Shown: positions 1 to 6,829, counted from the first letter of the stretch. The stretch: 8,589 bases of DNA from Candidatus Tectimicrobiota bacterium (GCA_016184445.1 JACPCT010000268.1:1-8589), one strand, 5' to 3'. Notes: generated by a model from the sequence alone, not told the origin. Numbers and translations are program-made.

Positions 1-935
1 CCCTCCCCGGTGTAGCCCGCGTCGAAGCCCGCGACGTTGAAGGAGGGCACCGTGAGGTGCCGCCGGGGGAGATCCTCGTCCGGGAGGTCCAGGACGAACC
101 TCCGCAGGGCGAAGCGGCGCTTGCGCCCGGCGCCGCCGTAGGGCGGGATGCGCCGGAGAAGCTCCTCCTCCTTGGGGGTGAGTGGGACCACGTCGTCGAA
201 GAAGCCCTCGACCTTCACGTTCTCGTTCTCGTCCTTCATCGAGTTGAGGGCCCACACGAGCCGCCAGGCGGCGTTCTCGTAGATCTGCCCGTTGCTCGAG
301 TGGAAGTCCACGTTCGCGGTGCGGCAGGAGAGCTCCAGGTAGAGCAGCCCCTTGTTGCCGAGGTCGAGGACGGGCACATCCTCCCGGAAGGTGTCCTCCC
401 AGACGCAGCCCTTCGCCGCGAGGAGTTCCTTGTGGCCCGGGATGAAGGTTTCGAGTGAGGGGCTGCCGATCTCCTCCTCGCCCTCGATGAGGTGCTTGAC
501 CGTGCAGGGAAGCTCCCCCCGGACCGCCAGGAGGGCCTCGAACGCGGCCAGGCGGCTGATGATGTTTCCCTTGTTGTCGGTCGCGCCCCGCGCGATGACG
601 TGGCCGTCCACCACCCGGGCCTCGAAGGGGGGGCTCGTCCACTCGCTCAGGGGCTCCGCGGGCTGGACGTCGTAGTGGTTGTAGAAGAGGAGGGTCTTCT
701 TGCCCGCTCCCGGCAGGAGCCCCGTCACGATGGGGTGGCCCTGGGTCCGGTGCAGGGTGGCCCTGAAGCCCGTCCGCTCCATCCGCCGCTTCACCAGGGC
801 CGCCATCTCCTCGATCCCCGTGTGGGTCGTCGAGACGCTCGGCTGGCGGCAGAGCTCCTGCAGGTCCGCGACGATGCGCCCGGCGTCGCGGTCGATGTGG
901 GCGAAGACTTCCTCCAGTTCCGCTTTCCGGAACAC
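1..935 (-). CDS. M20-family metallopeptidase (dipeptidase / N-acyl-amino-acid hydrolase type), 3' end outside window
   Basis: Zinc-dependent hydrolase of the M20 group (PepV/CPG2/ArgE/DapE relatives), which cleave dipeptides or N-acylated amino acids in the cytoplasm. About 311 codons are visible; the C-terminal part, including the last metal-binding His of the family, lies beyond the left edge. Visible motifs, numbered from the GTG start: HYDVQP at 87-92 (metal ligand His87, Asp89), GATDNKGN at 117-124 (bridging Asp120), EGEEEIGS at 151-158 (catalytic Glu154, metal Glu155 by analogy with CPG2), WED at 179-181 (likely metal Asp181), then DFHSSNG at 210-216, where the family's lid/dimerisation domain normally begins with DxHSG. 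The start is GTG at 935-933 because coding similarity begins there and a strong Shine-Dalgarno lies just upstream; no ATG fits. The family call is firm. The substrate is unknown. The gene diverges from the hydrolase operon with a 186-bp gap. Confidence 0.9.
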   Translation of the reverse strand, partial: MFRKAELEEVFAHIDRDAGRIVADLQELCRQPSVSTTHTGIEEMAALVKRRMERTGFRATLHRTQGHPIVTGLLPGAGKKTLLFYNHYDVQPAEPLSEWTSPPFEARVVDGHVIARGATDNKGNIISRLAAFEALLAVRGELPCTVKHLIEGEEEIGSPSLETFIPGHKELLAAKGCVWEDTFREDVPVLDLGNKGLLYLELSCRTANVDFHSSNGQIYENAAWRLVWALNSMKDENENVKVEGFFDDVVPLTPKEEELLRRIPPYGGAGRKRRFALRRFVLDLPDEDLPRRHLTVPSFNVAGFDAGYTGE

Positions 936-940
936 CGTAC

Positions 941-950
941 CCTCCTCCTC
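941..950 (-). promoter_or_regulatory. Ribosome binding site fixing the GTG start of the M20 peptidase
   Basis: On the minus strand this reads as a repeated GAGGAGGAGG tract, offering AGGAGG 5 or 8 nt before the GTG at 935. It supports that GTG as the start rather than the first internal ATG, which lies 43 codons downstream and would remove the N-terminal helix. Confidence 0.7.
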
Positions 951-987
951 CCCCCGGGAACGGCCTGGCGGCCGCTCCCTGATCGGC

Positions 988-1017
988 TTGATAACGCGAA
1001 CCCCCCGAAGATATGAT
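988..1017 (+). promoter_or_regulatory. Sigma70-type promoter for the hydrolase operon
   Basis: TTGATA (988-993) and TATGAT (1012-1017) each match five of six bases of the sigma70 consensus, with an 18-nt spacer. The segment is noticeably AT-richer than its surroundings. Transcription would start near 1024, leaving a leader of roughly 98 nt before the first hydrolase ATG. The leader holds a short inverted repeat (1037-1042 with 1052-1057) and a GGGG/CCCC pair near 1092-1103, neither strong enough to call as a regulator. Confidence 0.55.
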
Positions 1018-1036
1018 TCCCGCGCCCGTTCGGCAA
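1008..1036 (-). promoter_or_regulatory. Candidate promoter for the M20 peptidase
   Basis: On the minus strand TTGCCG (1036-1031), a 17-nt spacer and TATCTT (1013-1008) match four of six consensus bases in each box. Transcription would start near 1001, giving a leader of about 66 nt. Its -10 box overlaps the -10 box of the rightward promoter by two bases. The match is weak and found by eye. Confidence 0.3.
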
Positions 1037-1121
1037 CCGACCCGCCGGCCCGGTCGGCGGCGGTCGCCGGGTTTCCCTCCGTCTTCTTCCCGGGGAAAAC
1101 CCCTTACCGAGGAGCACACCC

Positions 1122-2297
1122 ATGCCCGAAGCCCGCGCCAACGCCAACTGGTTCACCTACTTCCCCGAGGACTACCGCTGGTCGGCCGCCATCTGCGGGA
1201 TGATCTCGGGCGCGCGCTTCGGGCAGTCCGAGATCGGGGAGGTGGACCAGGTGGGCCGCCGCCTTCGCGCCAAGCTCGGCGACGACGAGCACTGGTTCAA
1301 CGAGTGGAAGTGGATGGGGGACCGGGTGCGGGCGCTCGGCCAGGCCGCCGAGAAGGAGGGCGGCAACCTCTCCGCCGCCTCCCACTACCTGCGGGCCTGC
1401 TCCTACTACCAGATGGGGGAGCGCTTCCGCACCCCCAAGGACAAGCGGGCGCTGGACGTCTACAAGACCTCCCTTGACTGCTTCAGCCGCTTCGCCCGCC
1501 TGACCGACCGGCCCCGGATCGAGCGGGTCGAGGTCCCCTACGAGAAGGGCAAGAAGCTTCCCGCCTACTTCGTCCGCGCCGAGAACGCGAAGCGGGCCAA
1601 GGCTCCCTGCGTGGTGTTCTTCGACGGCCTCGACGTGACCAAGGAGCTCCAGTACATGCGCGGGGTGGAGGACCTCGTCCGCCGGGGCATGAACTGCCTC
1701 ATCGTGGACGGCCCGGGCACGGGCGAGTCCATCCGCTTCCGGAAGATCTACCTGCGCCACGACTACGAGGCCGCGGGCTCGGCGGCCATGGACTACCTCG
1801 AAAAGCGCAAGGACGTGGACGCCAAGCGCGTCGGCGTCATGGCCATCAGCCTGGGCGGCTACTACGCCCCCCGGGTGGCCAGCATGGAGCCCCGCTTCAA
1901 GGCCTGCGTGGCCTGGGGCGCCATCTGGGACTATTACGAGACCTGGAAGAAGCGCATCGATGCCTCCTTCAAGACCGAGCTCTCGGTGCCCGGCCACCAC
2001 ATCACCTGGATCCTGAACGCCAAGTCCATGGACGAGGCCCTGAAGAAGCTCGAGCCCTTCCGGCTCGATGGTGTCGTTCAGAAGATGCGCTGCCCCTTCC
2101 TGGTGGTCCACGGGGCGGACGACAAGCAGCAGCCCCTCCACTACGCCCAGTCGCTCTATAAGGCCTCGGGCTCGAAGGACAAGACCCTCAAGGTCTTCAC
2201 GGTGGAGGAGGGGGGCGCCCAGCACTGCCAGCGCGACAACCTCTCCATCGGCACGGCCTACATGTTCGACTGGCTCAGGGAGAAGCTGCGGGCCTAG
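1122..2297 (+). CDS. Alpha/beta hydrolase 1 of a tandem triplet (FrsA / 2,6-dihydroxypseudooxynicotine hydrolase-like)
   Basis: A 391-residue serine hydrolase, probably cytoplasmic (no signal peptide or membrane segment). Residues 1-150 form a mostly helical N-terminal part opening with WFTYFPEDYRW; the alpha/beta core follows from about 160, starting with VVFFDGLDVTKE, which resembles the FLGGLESTKE region of 2,6-dihydroxypseudooxynicotine hydrolase. The likely triad is Ser243 in AISLGG, Asp334 in HGADD and His368 in AQHCQ. The nucleophile motif has Ala instead of the first Gly of GxSxG. Known relatives cleave C-C bonds in a nicotine intermediate, or esters, so the substrate cannot be inferred. 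GAGGAG at 1109-1114 sits 7 nt before ATG. This copy is the most divergent of the three: DGPGTGES replaces DAPGNGEA near 196-203, and residues 22-38 differ strongly from copies 2 and 3. It is first in the operon, 44 bp ahead of copy 2. Confidence 0.9.
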   Translation: MPEARANANWFTYFPEDYRWSAAICGMISGARFGQSEIGEVDQVGRRLRAKLGDDEHWFNEWKWMGDRVRALGQAAEKEGGNLSAASHYLRACSYYQMGERFRTPKDKRALDVYKTSLDCFSRFARLTDRPRIERVEVPYEKGKKLPAYFVRAENAKRAKAPCVVFFDGLDVTKELQYMRGVEDLVRRGMNCLIVDGPGTGESIRFRKIYLRHDYEAAGSAAMDYLEKRKDVDAKRVGVMAISLGGYYAPRVASMEPRFKACVAWGAIWDYYETWKKRIDASFKTELSVPGHHITWILNAKSMDEALKKLEPFRLDGVVQKMRCPFLVVHGADDKQQPLHYAQSLYKASGSKDKTLKVFTVEEGGAQHCQRDNLSIGTAYMFDWLREKLRA

Positions 2298-2341
2298 CGT
2301 CCCCGGTTCGCGCATTCTTCCTTCATCAGGAGAAGACGAAT

Positions 2342-3517
2342 ATGGCCAAGGCCGTGGGAAAGGCCCCTTGGTTCGCGTACTTTCCGGACGACTACCGCTG
2401 GTCGGCGGCGATGAGCATCTGCTGTTCCACCTCTTACTGGGGCGCGGCCGTGATGGGCGAGCTCGACCGGATCGGCCGGCGCCTCAAGGGCAAGGAGGGG
2501 AACGACGGCGCCTGGTTCACCGAGTGGGCGCGCATGGGGGACCATGTGCGGGGTCTCGGCACGGAGGCCGAGAAGGCTGGCAACCGCCTGACCGCCTCGG
2601 CCTTCCACAAGCGCGCCTGCATGTACTACCAGATCGGCGAGCGCTTCCCCATCCCGAAGGACAAGAAGGCCCTCGACGCCTACAAGAAGTCCATCGGCTG
2701 CTTCGGCCGCTTCGCCCGCCTGACCGATCGGCCCAGGATCGAGGCCGTCGAAATCCCCTTCGAGAAGGGCAAGAAGCTCCCCGCCCTCCTCGTTCACGCC
2801 GAGAACACGAGGCAAAGGCGGCCGCCGGTGGTGGTGGTCTTCGACGGCTTCGACATCTCGAAGGAGATCCAGTACATGGAGGGGGCGGAGGAATTCGTCC
2901 GGCGGGGCATGAGCGTCCTTCTCGTGGACGCACCCGGGAACGGCGAGGCCATCCGCTTCCGCAACCTCTTCATGCGGCACGATCACGAGGCGGCCGGCTC
3001 GGCGGCCATCGATTACCTCGAGACACGCAAGGACGTGGACGCCAAGCGCGCCGGCGTCATGGCCATCAGCCTGGGCGGCTACTTCGCCCCCCGCAACGCC
3101 AGCGTGGAGAAGCGCTTCAAGGCCTGCGTGGCCTGGGGCGCCATCTGGGACTACCACGCCACGTGGAAGAAGCGCATCGAAGCCGCTTATAGGGTCCCGC
3201 TCTCGGTGCCGGGCCGCCACCTCTCCTGGAGCATGAACGCGAGGACGATGCAGGAGGCGCTCCAGAAGCTCGAGCCCTTCCGCCTGGACGGGGTCGTGCA
3301 GAGGATGCGCTGCCCCTTTCTCTTGGTCCACGGGGAGGACGACCAGCAGGTGCCCCTCAAGGTCGCCCGGACGCTCTTCAAGGCCGTTGGCTCGAGGGAC
3401 AAGACCTTCCGGGTGTTCACCGGGAAAGAGGGCGGCGCCCAGCACTGCCAGATCGACAACATCCCCCTGGGCGCTCATCTCATATCCGACTGGCTGAAAG
3501 AGAAGCTGCGGGCCTGA
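2342..3517 (+). CDS. Alpha/beta hydrolase 2 of a tandem triplet (FrsA / 2,6-dihydroxypseudooxynicotine hydrolase-like)
   Basis: Second paralogue, again 391 residues, aligning without gaps to copies 1 and 3. It begins with MAKAVGKAPWFAYFPDDYRW and carries the same core: VVVFDGFDISKE near 165-176, DAPGNGEA at 196-203, nucleophile Ser243 in AISLGG, Asp334 in HGEDD and His368 in AQHCQ. A hand comparison of about the first 250 residues with copy 3 gives roughly 80% identity. Residues 22-34 (AAMSICCSTSYWG) are among the least conserved positions and could line the substrate entrance, which is inference. Cys27 and Cys28 are adjacent here, whereas copy 3 has a single Cys at 27. AGGAG at 2328-2332 lies 9 nt before ATG. 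It is probably co-transcribed with its neighbours, with no promoter or terminator visible in the 44- and 49-bp gaps. Serine hydrolase fold is firm; the reaction is unknown. Confidence 0.9.
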   Translation: MAKAVGKAPWFAYFPDDYRWSAAMSICCSTSYWGAAVMGELDRIGRRLKGKEGNDGAWFTEWARMGDHVRGLGTEAEKAGNRLTASAFHKRACMYYQIGERFPIPKDKKALDAYKKSIGCFGRFARLTDRPRIEAVEIPFEKGKKLPALLVHAENTRQRRPPVVVVFDGFDISKEIQYMEGAEEFVRRGMSVLLVDAPGNGEAIRFRNLFMRHDHEAAGSAAIDYLETRKDVDAKRAGVMAISLGGYFAPRNASVEKRFKACVAWGAIWDYHATWKKRIEAAYRVPLSVPGRHLSWSMNARTMQEALQKLEPFRLDGVVQRMRCPFLLVHGEDDQQVPLKVARTLFKAVGSRDKTFRVFTGKEGGAQHCQIDNIPLGAHLISDWLKEKLRA

Positions 3518-3566
3518 TCCTTAAGCGAAACGCGCTTTCACGGACCGAAGAGAAGGAGAGAAACGG

Positions 3567-4742
3567 ATGGCCAAGGCGGTGGGGAAGGCGGCCTGGCTCG
3601 CGTACTTTCCGGACGACTACCGCTGGTCGGCCGGGATGATGATCTGCCTCTCCGCCTCCTACTGGGGCGCGGCGGTCGTGGGGGAGCTCGACCAGATCGG
3701 CCGGCGCCTCCAGGGCAAGGAGGGGGACGACGGCGCCTGGTTCGCCGAGTGGGTCAAGATGGCGGAGCGCGTGCGGGGCCTGGGCCTCGCGGCCGAGAAG
3801 GCGGGCGGCCGCCTGACCGCCGCCGCCTTCCACAAGCGCGCCTGCATGTACTACCAGGTGGGGGAGCGCTTCCGCACCCCCAAGGACAAGAAGGCCCTCG
3901 CCGCCTACAAGGCGTCCCTCGACTGCTTCGGCCGCTTCGCCCGCCTCACCGACGGGCCCCGGATCGAGCGCGTGGAGGTGCCCTTCGAGAGGGGGAAGAG
4001 GCTCCCCGCCCTCTTCGTCCACGCCCGGAACACCCGCCAGAAGCGGCCGCCCGTCGTGGTCTTCTTCGACGGCTTCGACATCTCGAAGGAGATCCAGTAC
4101 ATGCTCGGCACCGAGGACCTCGCCCGCCGCGGGGTGAGCGTCCTCCTCGTGGACGCGCCGGGGAACGGCGAGGCCATCCGCTTCCGCAAGCTCTACCTCC
4201 GGCACGACCACGAGGTGGCCGGCGCCGCGGCCATCAATTACATCGAGACACGCAAGGACGTGGACGCCAAGCGCGCCGGCGTCATGGCCATCAGCCTGGG
4301 CGGCTACTACGCCCCCCGAAACGCCGCCATGGAGAAGCGCTTCAAGGCCTGCGTGGCCTGGGGCGCGCAGTGGGACTACCACGAGGTCTGGCGCAAGCGC
4401 GTCGCCGCCGCCTACAAGACGGCGCTCTCGGTGCCGGGCCACCACCTCTCCTGGATCTTCAACGTGAAAACCATGGACCAGGCCCTGAAGAAGCTCGAGG
4501 GCTTCAAGCTGGACGGGGTGGTGCAGAAGATGCGCTGCCCCTTCCTCCTCGTCCACGGGGAGGACGACCAGCAGATCGGTATGGACGTGGCGCGCAAGTG
4601 CTTCCGCGCCGCGGGCTCGAAGGACAAGACCCTCAAGGTCTTCACCGGCGGGGAGGGCGGCGCCCAGCACTGCCAGATGGACAACGTCCCCCTCGGCGCC
4701 CACTACATCCACGACTGGCTCAGGAAGAAGCTGCGGGCGTAG
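3567..4742 (+). CDS. Alpha/beta hydrolase 3 of a tandem triplet (FrsA / 2,6-dihydroxypseudooxynicotine hydrolase-like)
   Basis: Third and last paralogue, also 391 residues and closest to copy 2, sharing the opening MAKAVGKA and the SYWGAAV segment at 31-37. The catalytic set is conserved: VVFFDGFDISKE near 165-176, DAPGNGEA at 196-203, Ser243 in AISLGG, Asp334 in HGEDD, His368 in AQHCQ, and the shared C-terminal ending KLRA. Differences from copies 1 and 2 cluster after the nucleophile: AQWDYHEVWRKR near 267-278 instead of AIWDYxxTWKKR, and QQIGM at 336-340 where the others read QQPLH or QQVPL, so the Pro after the catalytic Asp is lost. These could alter the pocket while leaving the triad intact. 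AAGGAG at 3553-3558 sits 8 nt before ATG. A strong hairpin terminator begins 28 bp after the stop, closing the operon. Substrate unknown. Confidence 0.9.
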   Translation: MAKAVGKAAWLAYFPDDYRWSAGMMICLSASYWGAAVVGELDQIGRRLQGKEGDDGAWFAEWVKMAERVRGLGLAAEKAGGRLTAAAFHKRACMYYQVGERFRTPKDKKALAAYKASLDCFGRFARLTDGPRIERVEVPFERGKRLPALFVHARNTRQKRPPVVVFFDGFDISKEIQYMLGTEDLARRGVSVLLVDAPGNGEAIRFRKLYLRHDHEVAGAAAINYIETRKDVDAKRAGVMAISLGGYYAPRNAAMEKRFKACVAWGAQWDYHEVWRKRVAAAYKTALSVPGHHLSWIFNVKTMDQALKKLEGFKLDGVVQKMRCPFLLVHGEDDQQIGMDVARKCFRAAGSKDKTLKVFTGGEGGAQHCQMDNVPLGAHYIHDWLRKKLRA

Positions 4743-4770
4743 GCTCCCGGGGGAAAGCCCCCGAAAACAT

Positions 4771-4815
4771 TCGAGCCCTGCCTCCCCGTCAAGGAGGCAG
4801 GGCTCGATGATTTTT
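4771..4815. terminator. Bidirectional Rho-independent terminator between converging operons
   Basis: A perfect 15-bp stem (4771-4785 with 4793-4807) encloses a 7-nt loop and is followed on the plus strand by TGATTTTT (4808-4815). Read on the minus strand the same stem is followed by ATGTTTT, so it can also stop transcripts from the permease genes, whose last stop codon is at 4828. A smaller 6-bp hairpin (4748-4753 with 4758-4763) precedes it. Confidence 0.85.
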
Positions 4816-4827
4816 CGGTGCCGCCGC

Positions 4828-5769
4828 CTAGTCGCCCAGGCGCTTGAGCCTCGGGTCGAGAATGTCCCGCAGCCAGTCGCCCAGGAGGTTCATGCCCAGC
4901 ACGGTCAGCATGAGCACCACGCCCGGGAAGAAGGCGATCCACCAGGCCGTGTCCAGGAAGGCGCGGCCCTCGGCCAGCATGCCGCCCCAGGTCGGGGTCG
5001 GGGGTGGCACGCCCACGCCCAGGAAGGAGAGCGAGGCCTCGATGATGATCATCCGGCCCAGGTTCAGGGTGGCCACCACGATGGTGGAGGACATCACGTT
5101 GGGCAGGAGGTAGACGAGCAGGATGCGCATCGCCCCGCAGCCCGCCGCCCGGGCGCCGGAGACGAACTCCTGCTCCCGGAGGGAGAACACCTCCCCCCGC
5201 ACCACGCGGGCGTAGATGATCCACGTCCTGATGGTGATGGCAATGATGATGTTTTGGAGGCTCGCGCCCAGGATGGCGACGAGGCCCATCGCCAGCAGGA
5301 TGAAGGGCACGGCCAGCATGGTGTCGATGACGCGGCTGATGACGGTGTCTATCCACCCCCCGTTGTAGCCAGCGACGATGCCGAGGAAGACCCCGATGAT
5401 CCCGCTCACCAGCACCGTCGCGATGCCCACGATGAGGGAGATGCGCGAGCCGTAGATGATGCGGCTGAGGATGTCGCGCCCCTGCTGGTCCGTGCCCAGC
5501 CAGTAGGCGCGGCCCTGGGCGTCCACGTAGCCGGGGGGCTTGAGGTAGCGGTCGAGGCTCTGCTCCAGGGGGTCCAGGGGAGCGAAGGTCCAGGGCATGA
5601 GGGCCCACACGATCACGACCGTGCAGCAGAACAGCCCGAAAAGGGCGGGCGGCCTGCGCATCAGCTCCCGGATGGCGAGCGTGAGGTCCGAGGGGCCCTG
5701 CGGCATTTCGTCGACATCGTGGAACGTCGTCCCGCCGACGGCCACCGTCGCCGCTTTTTCGGTCACCAT
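4828..5769 (-). CDS. dppC: Peptide-type ABC importer permease, DppC-like
   Basis: A 313-residue inner-membrane permease of the DppC/OppC/NikC family, which pairs with a DppB-type subunit to form the channel of a binding-protein-dependent importer. An N-terminal cytoplasmic stretch leads to a first membrane helix at about 42-60. The family signature LGTDQQGRDILSR lies at 91-103, followed by helices at about 108-133, 150-170, 172-190, 226-247 and 276-297. The EAA loop that contacts the ATPase is at about 201-224 (EFVSGARAAG...LLPN). SFLGVGVPPPTPTWG near 248-262 is also typical. AGGAAGGG starts directly after the upstream permease's stop codon and lies 6 nt before this ATG, indicating coupled translation. 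The Dpp name marks the family only; transported substrate may be a dipeptide, oligopeptide, metal chelate or other small solute. No ATPase gene follows. Confidence 0.93.
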   Translation of the reverse strand: MVTEKAATVAVGGTTFHDVDEMPQGPSDLTLAIRELMRRPPALFGLFCCTVVIVWALMPWTFAPLDPLEQSLDRYLKPPGYVDAQGRAYWLGTDQQGRDILSRIIYGSRISLIVGIATVLVSGIIGVFLGIVAGYNGGWIDTVISRVIDTMLAVPFILLAMGLVAILGASLQNIIIAITIRTWIIYARVVRGEVFSLREQEFVSGARAAGCGAMRILLVYLLPNVMSSTIVVATLNLGRMIIIEASLSFLGVGVPPPTPTWGGMLAEGRAFLDTAWWIAFFPGVVLMLTVLGMNLLGDWLRDILDPRLKRLGD

Positions 5770-5783
5770 ACCGGTCCCTTCCT

Positions 5784-6719
5784 CTACTTATAGGAGATGC
5801 GGGGATCCAGCCAGGCGTACAGCAGGTCCACCGCCAGATTCACGCCCACGAACATGAAGGCGAGCAGCGCCACGGCCGCCTGCACCACCGGGTAGTCCTG
5901 GTTGTTGATCGCATCCACGGTGAGGAAGCCCACCCCCGGCCACGCGAAAACGGCCTCGGTCACGACCGTGCCGCCCAGGAGGATGCCCAGCTCGATCCCG
6001 ACGATGGTGACGACGGGGATGGAGGCGTTCTTGAGGGCGTGCCGGACGACGATCAGGGTCTCGTTGAGGCCCTTCGAGCGGGCGGTGCGCACGTAGTCCA
6101 GGCCCAGGACCTCGAGCATCTGCGAGCGCATCACCCGCATGATCCGCGCCGTGGCGTAGAGGCCGGCCGTCAGCGCCGGGAGGATGATGTACTCAGGCCC
6201 CTCATAGCCCGATGTGGGCAGCCAGCGCAGCTTCACCGCGAAGATGATGATGAGCATGAGGCCCAGCCAGAAGTTCGGCATGGACTGGCCGAACATCGAG
6301 CCCACGGAGCTGACGTGATCGATCCAGGAGTTCCGGAAGGTGGCCGACAGGATGCCCGCCGGGATCGCGAGCACCAGCGAGATCACGACGGCGACGACGG
6401 CCAGCTGCACCGTGGCGGGAAGGTGCTCGAGGACGAGGCCCATGGCGGGGACCTCGTGCCGGAAGGAGAAGCCGAAGTCCCCCCGCAGCACCCCCTTGTT
6501 CCGCTCGCGGCCGAAGAGGAAGTGGTAGTACTGGACGTGCATCGGCTGGTCGAAGCCCATGTCGCGCCGGAACTTGGCGAGGTCTTCCTGGGTGGAGTCG
6601 ATTGGCATGAGGACGCCGGCCGGGTCTCCCGTGATCTGGAGCATGAAGAACACGATCAGGAGGACCGCCTTGAGGACGATCAGGCTCTGCAGCAAGCGCC
6701 GGATGACGTAGGCTCGCAT
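5784..6719 (-). CDS. dppB: Peptide-type ABC importer permease, DppB-like
   Basis: A 311-residue inner-membrane permease of the DppB/OppB family, the partner of the DppC-like subunit 14 bp downstream. The N-terminal MRAYVIRRLLQS and first helix (about 9-28) are typical, followed by DLAKFRRDMGFDQPMHVQY (47-65), GDFGFSF (80-86), helices at about 104-126, 150-164, 177-195, 233-256 and 278-302, and the ATPase-contacting EAA loop DYVRTARSKG...HALKN at 208-231. FAWPGVGFLTVDAI (258-271) is another family signature. The frame stays open upstream to an ATG at 7202, but the extra 161 residues are Arg/Pro-rich and unlike any permease; the ATG at 6719 has a ribosome binding site and gives the family's normal length. 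Substrate not determined. Confidence 0.93.
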   Translation of the reverse strand: MRAYVIRRLLQSLIVLKAVLLIVFFMLQITGDPAGVLMPIDSTQEDLAKFRRDMGFDQPMHVQYYHFLFGRERNKGVLRGDFGFSFRHEVPAMGLVLEHLPATVQLAVVAVVISLVLAIPAGILSATFRNSWIDHVSSVGSMFGQSMPNFWLGLMLIIIFAVKLRWLPTSGYEGPEYIILPALTAGLYATARIMRVMRSQMLEVLGLDYVRTARSKGLNETLIVVRHALKNASIPVVTIVGIELGILLGGTVVTEAVFAWPGVGFLTVDAINNQDYPVVQAAVALLAFMFVGVNLAVDLLYAWLDPRISYK

Positions 6720-6726
6720 TCGAGCA

Positions 6727-6732
6727 CCCTCA
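6727..6732 (-). promoter_or_regulatory. Ribosome binding site deciding the dppB-like start
   Basis: TGAGGG on the minus strand, 7 nt before the ATG at 6719. Together with the family-typical MRAYVIRR start it supports the 311-residue product over the much longer open frame. Confidence 0.6.
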
Positions 6733-6800
6733 GGAAGCCACGACCGGGATGCGCACCCAGAGCTTGCCGCCAAGTACCCCACCAGGGAGAAAAGGGATAC

Positions 6801-6829
6801 ATCATCCCTGCCTTCACTTTCAGCGTCAA
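6801..6829 (-). promoter_or_regulatory. Candidate promoter for the permease operon
   Basis: On the minus strand TTGACG (6829-6824), a 17-nt spacer and GATGAT (6806-6801) match five and four consensus bases. Transcription would begin near 6794, leaving a leader of about 75 nt. A 6-bp inverted repeat (6793-6798 with 6804-6809) overlaps the -10 box and could be an operator half-site pair; this is inference. Confidence 0.35.

Larger units (their letters stand above)
1122..4742 (+). repeat. Tandem gene triplication (three direct repeats of about 1.18 kb)
   Basis: The three hydrolase genes repeat with offsets of 1220 and 1225 bp and have identical coding lengths of 1176 bp. At DNA level copies 2 and 3 share a perfect 66-nt block (3018-3083 and 4243-4308) spanning the nucleophile codon. 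Copy 1 matches the same block with a single mismatch (1831) between 1806 and 1863. The gaps between genes do not look alike, so the repeat unit is essentially the coding sequence. Confidence 0.85.

Noticed and set aside
57..1016. Plus-strand open frames across the M20 gene
   Set aside because: They overlap a clear M20 metallopeptidase on the other strand and encode low-complexity Arg/Pro/Val-rich sequence.
1037..1057. Inverted repeat in the hydrolase operon leader as an operator or riboswitch
   Set aside because: Only six pairs in very GC-rich sequence, readily expected by chance.
1104..4712. Three long minus-strand open frames (403, 394 and 410 residues) lying opposite the three hydrolase genes
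   Set aside because: They are mirror-image shadows. The same antisense frame stays open in each repeat because third-position G/C bias removes stop codons, and the products are Val/Leu/Gly/His/Glu-rich with no domain. The plus-strand frames carry clear family motifs and ribosome binding sites.
1122..4742. Repeat array or CRISPR-like organisation
   Set aside because: The periodicity of about 1.22 kb is explained by whole-gene duplication; there are no short regular repeats with spacers.
4703..5793. Open frames on both strands overlapping the DppC-like gene
   Set aside because: Products are Arg/His/Pro/Gly-rich shadows; the DppC-like frame has membrane helices and the EAA loop.
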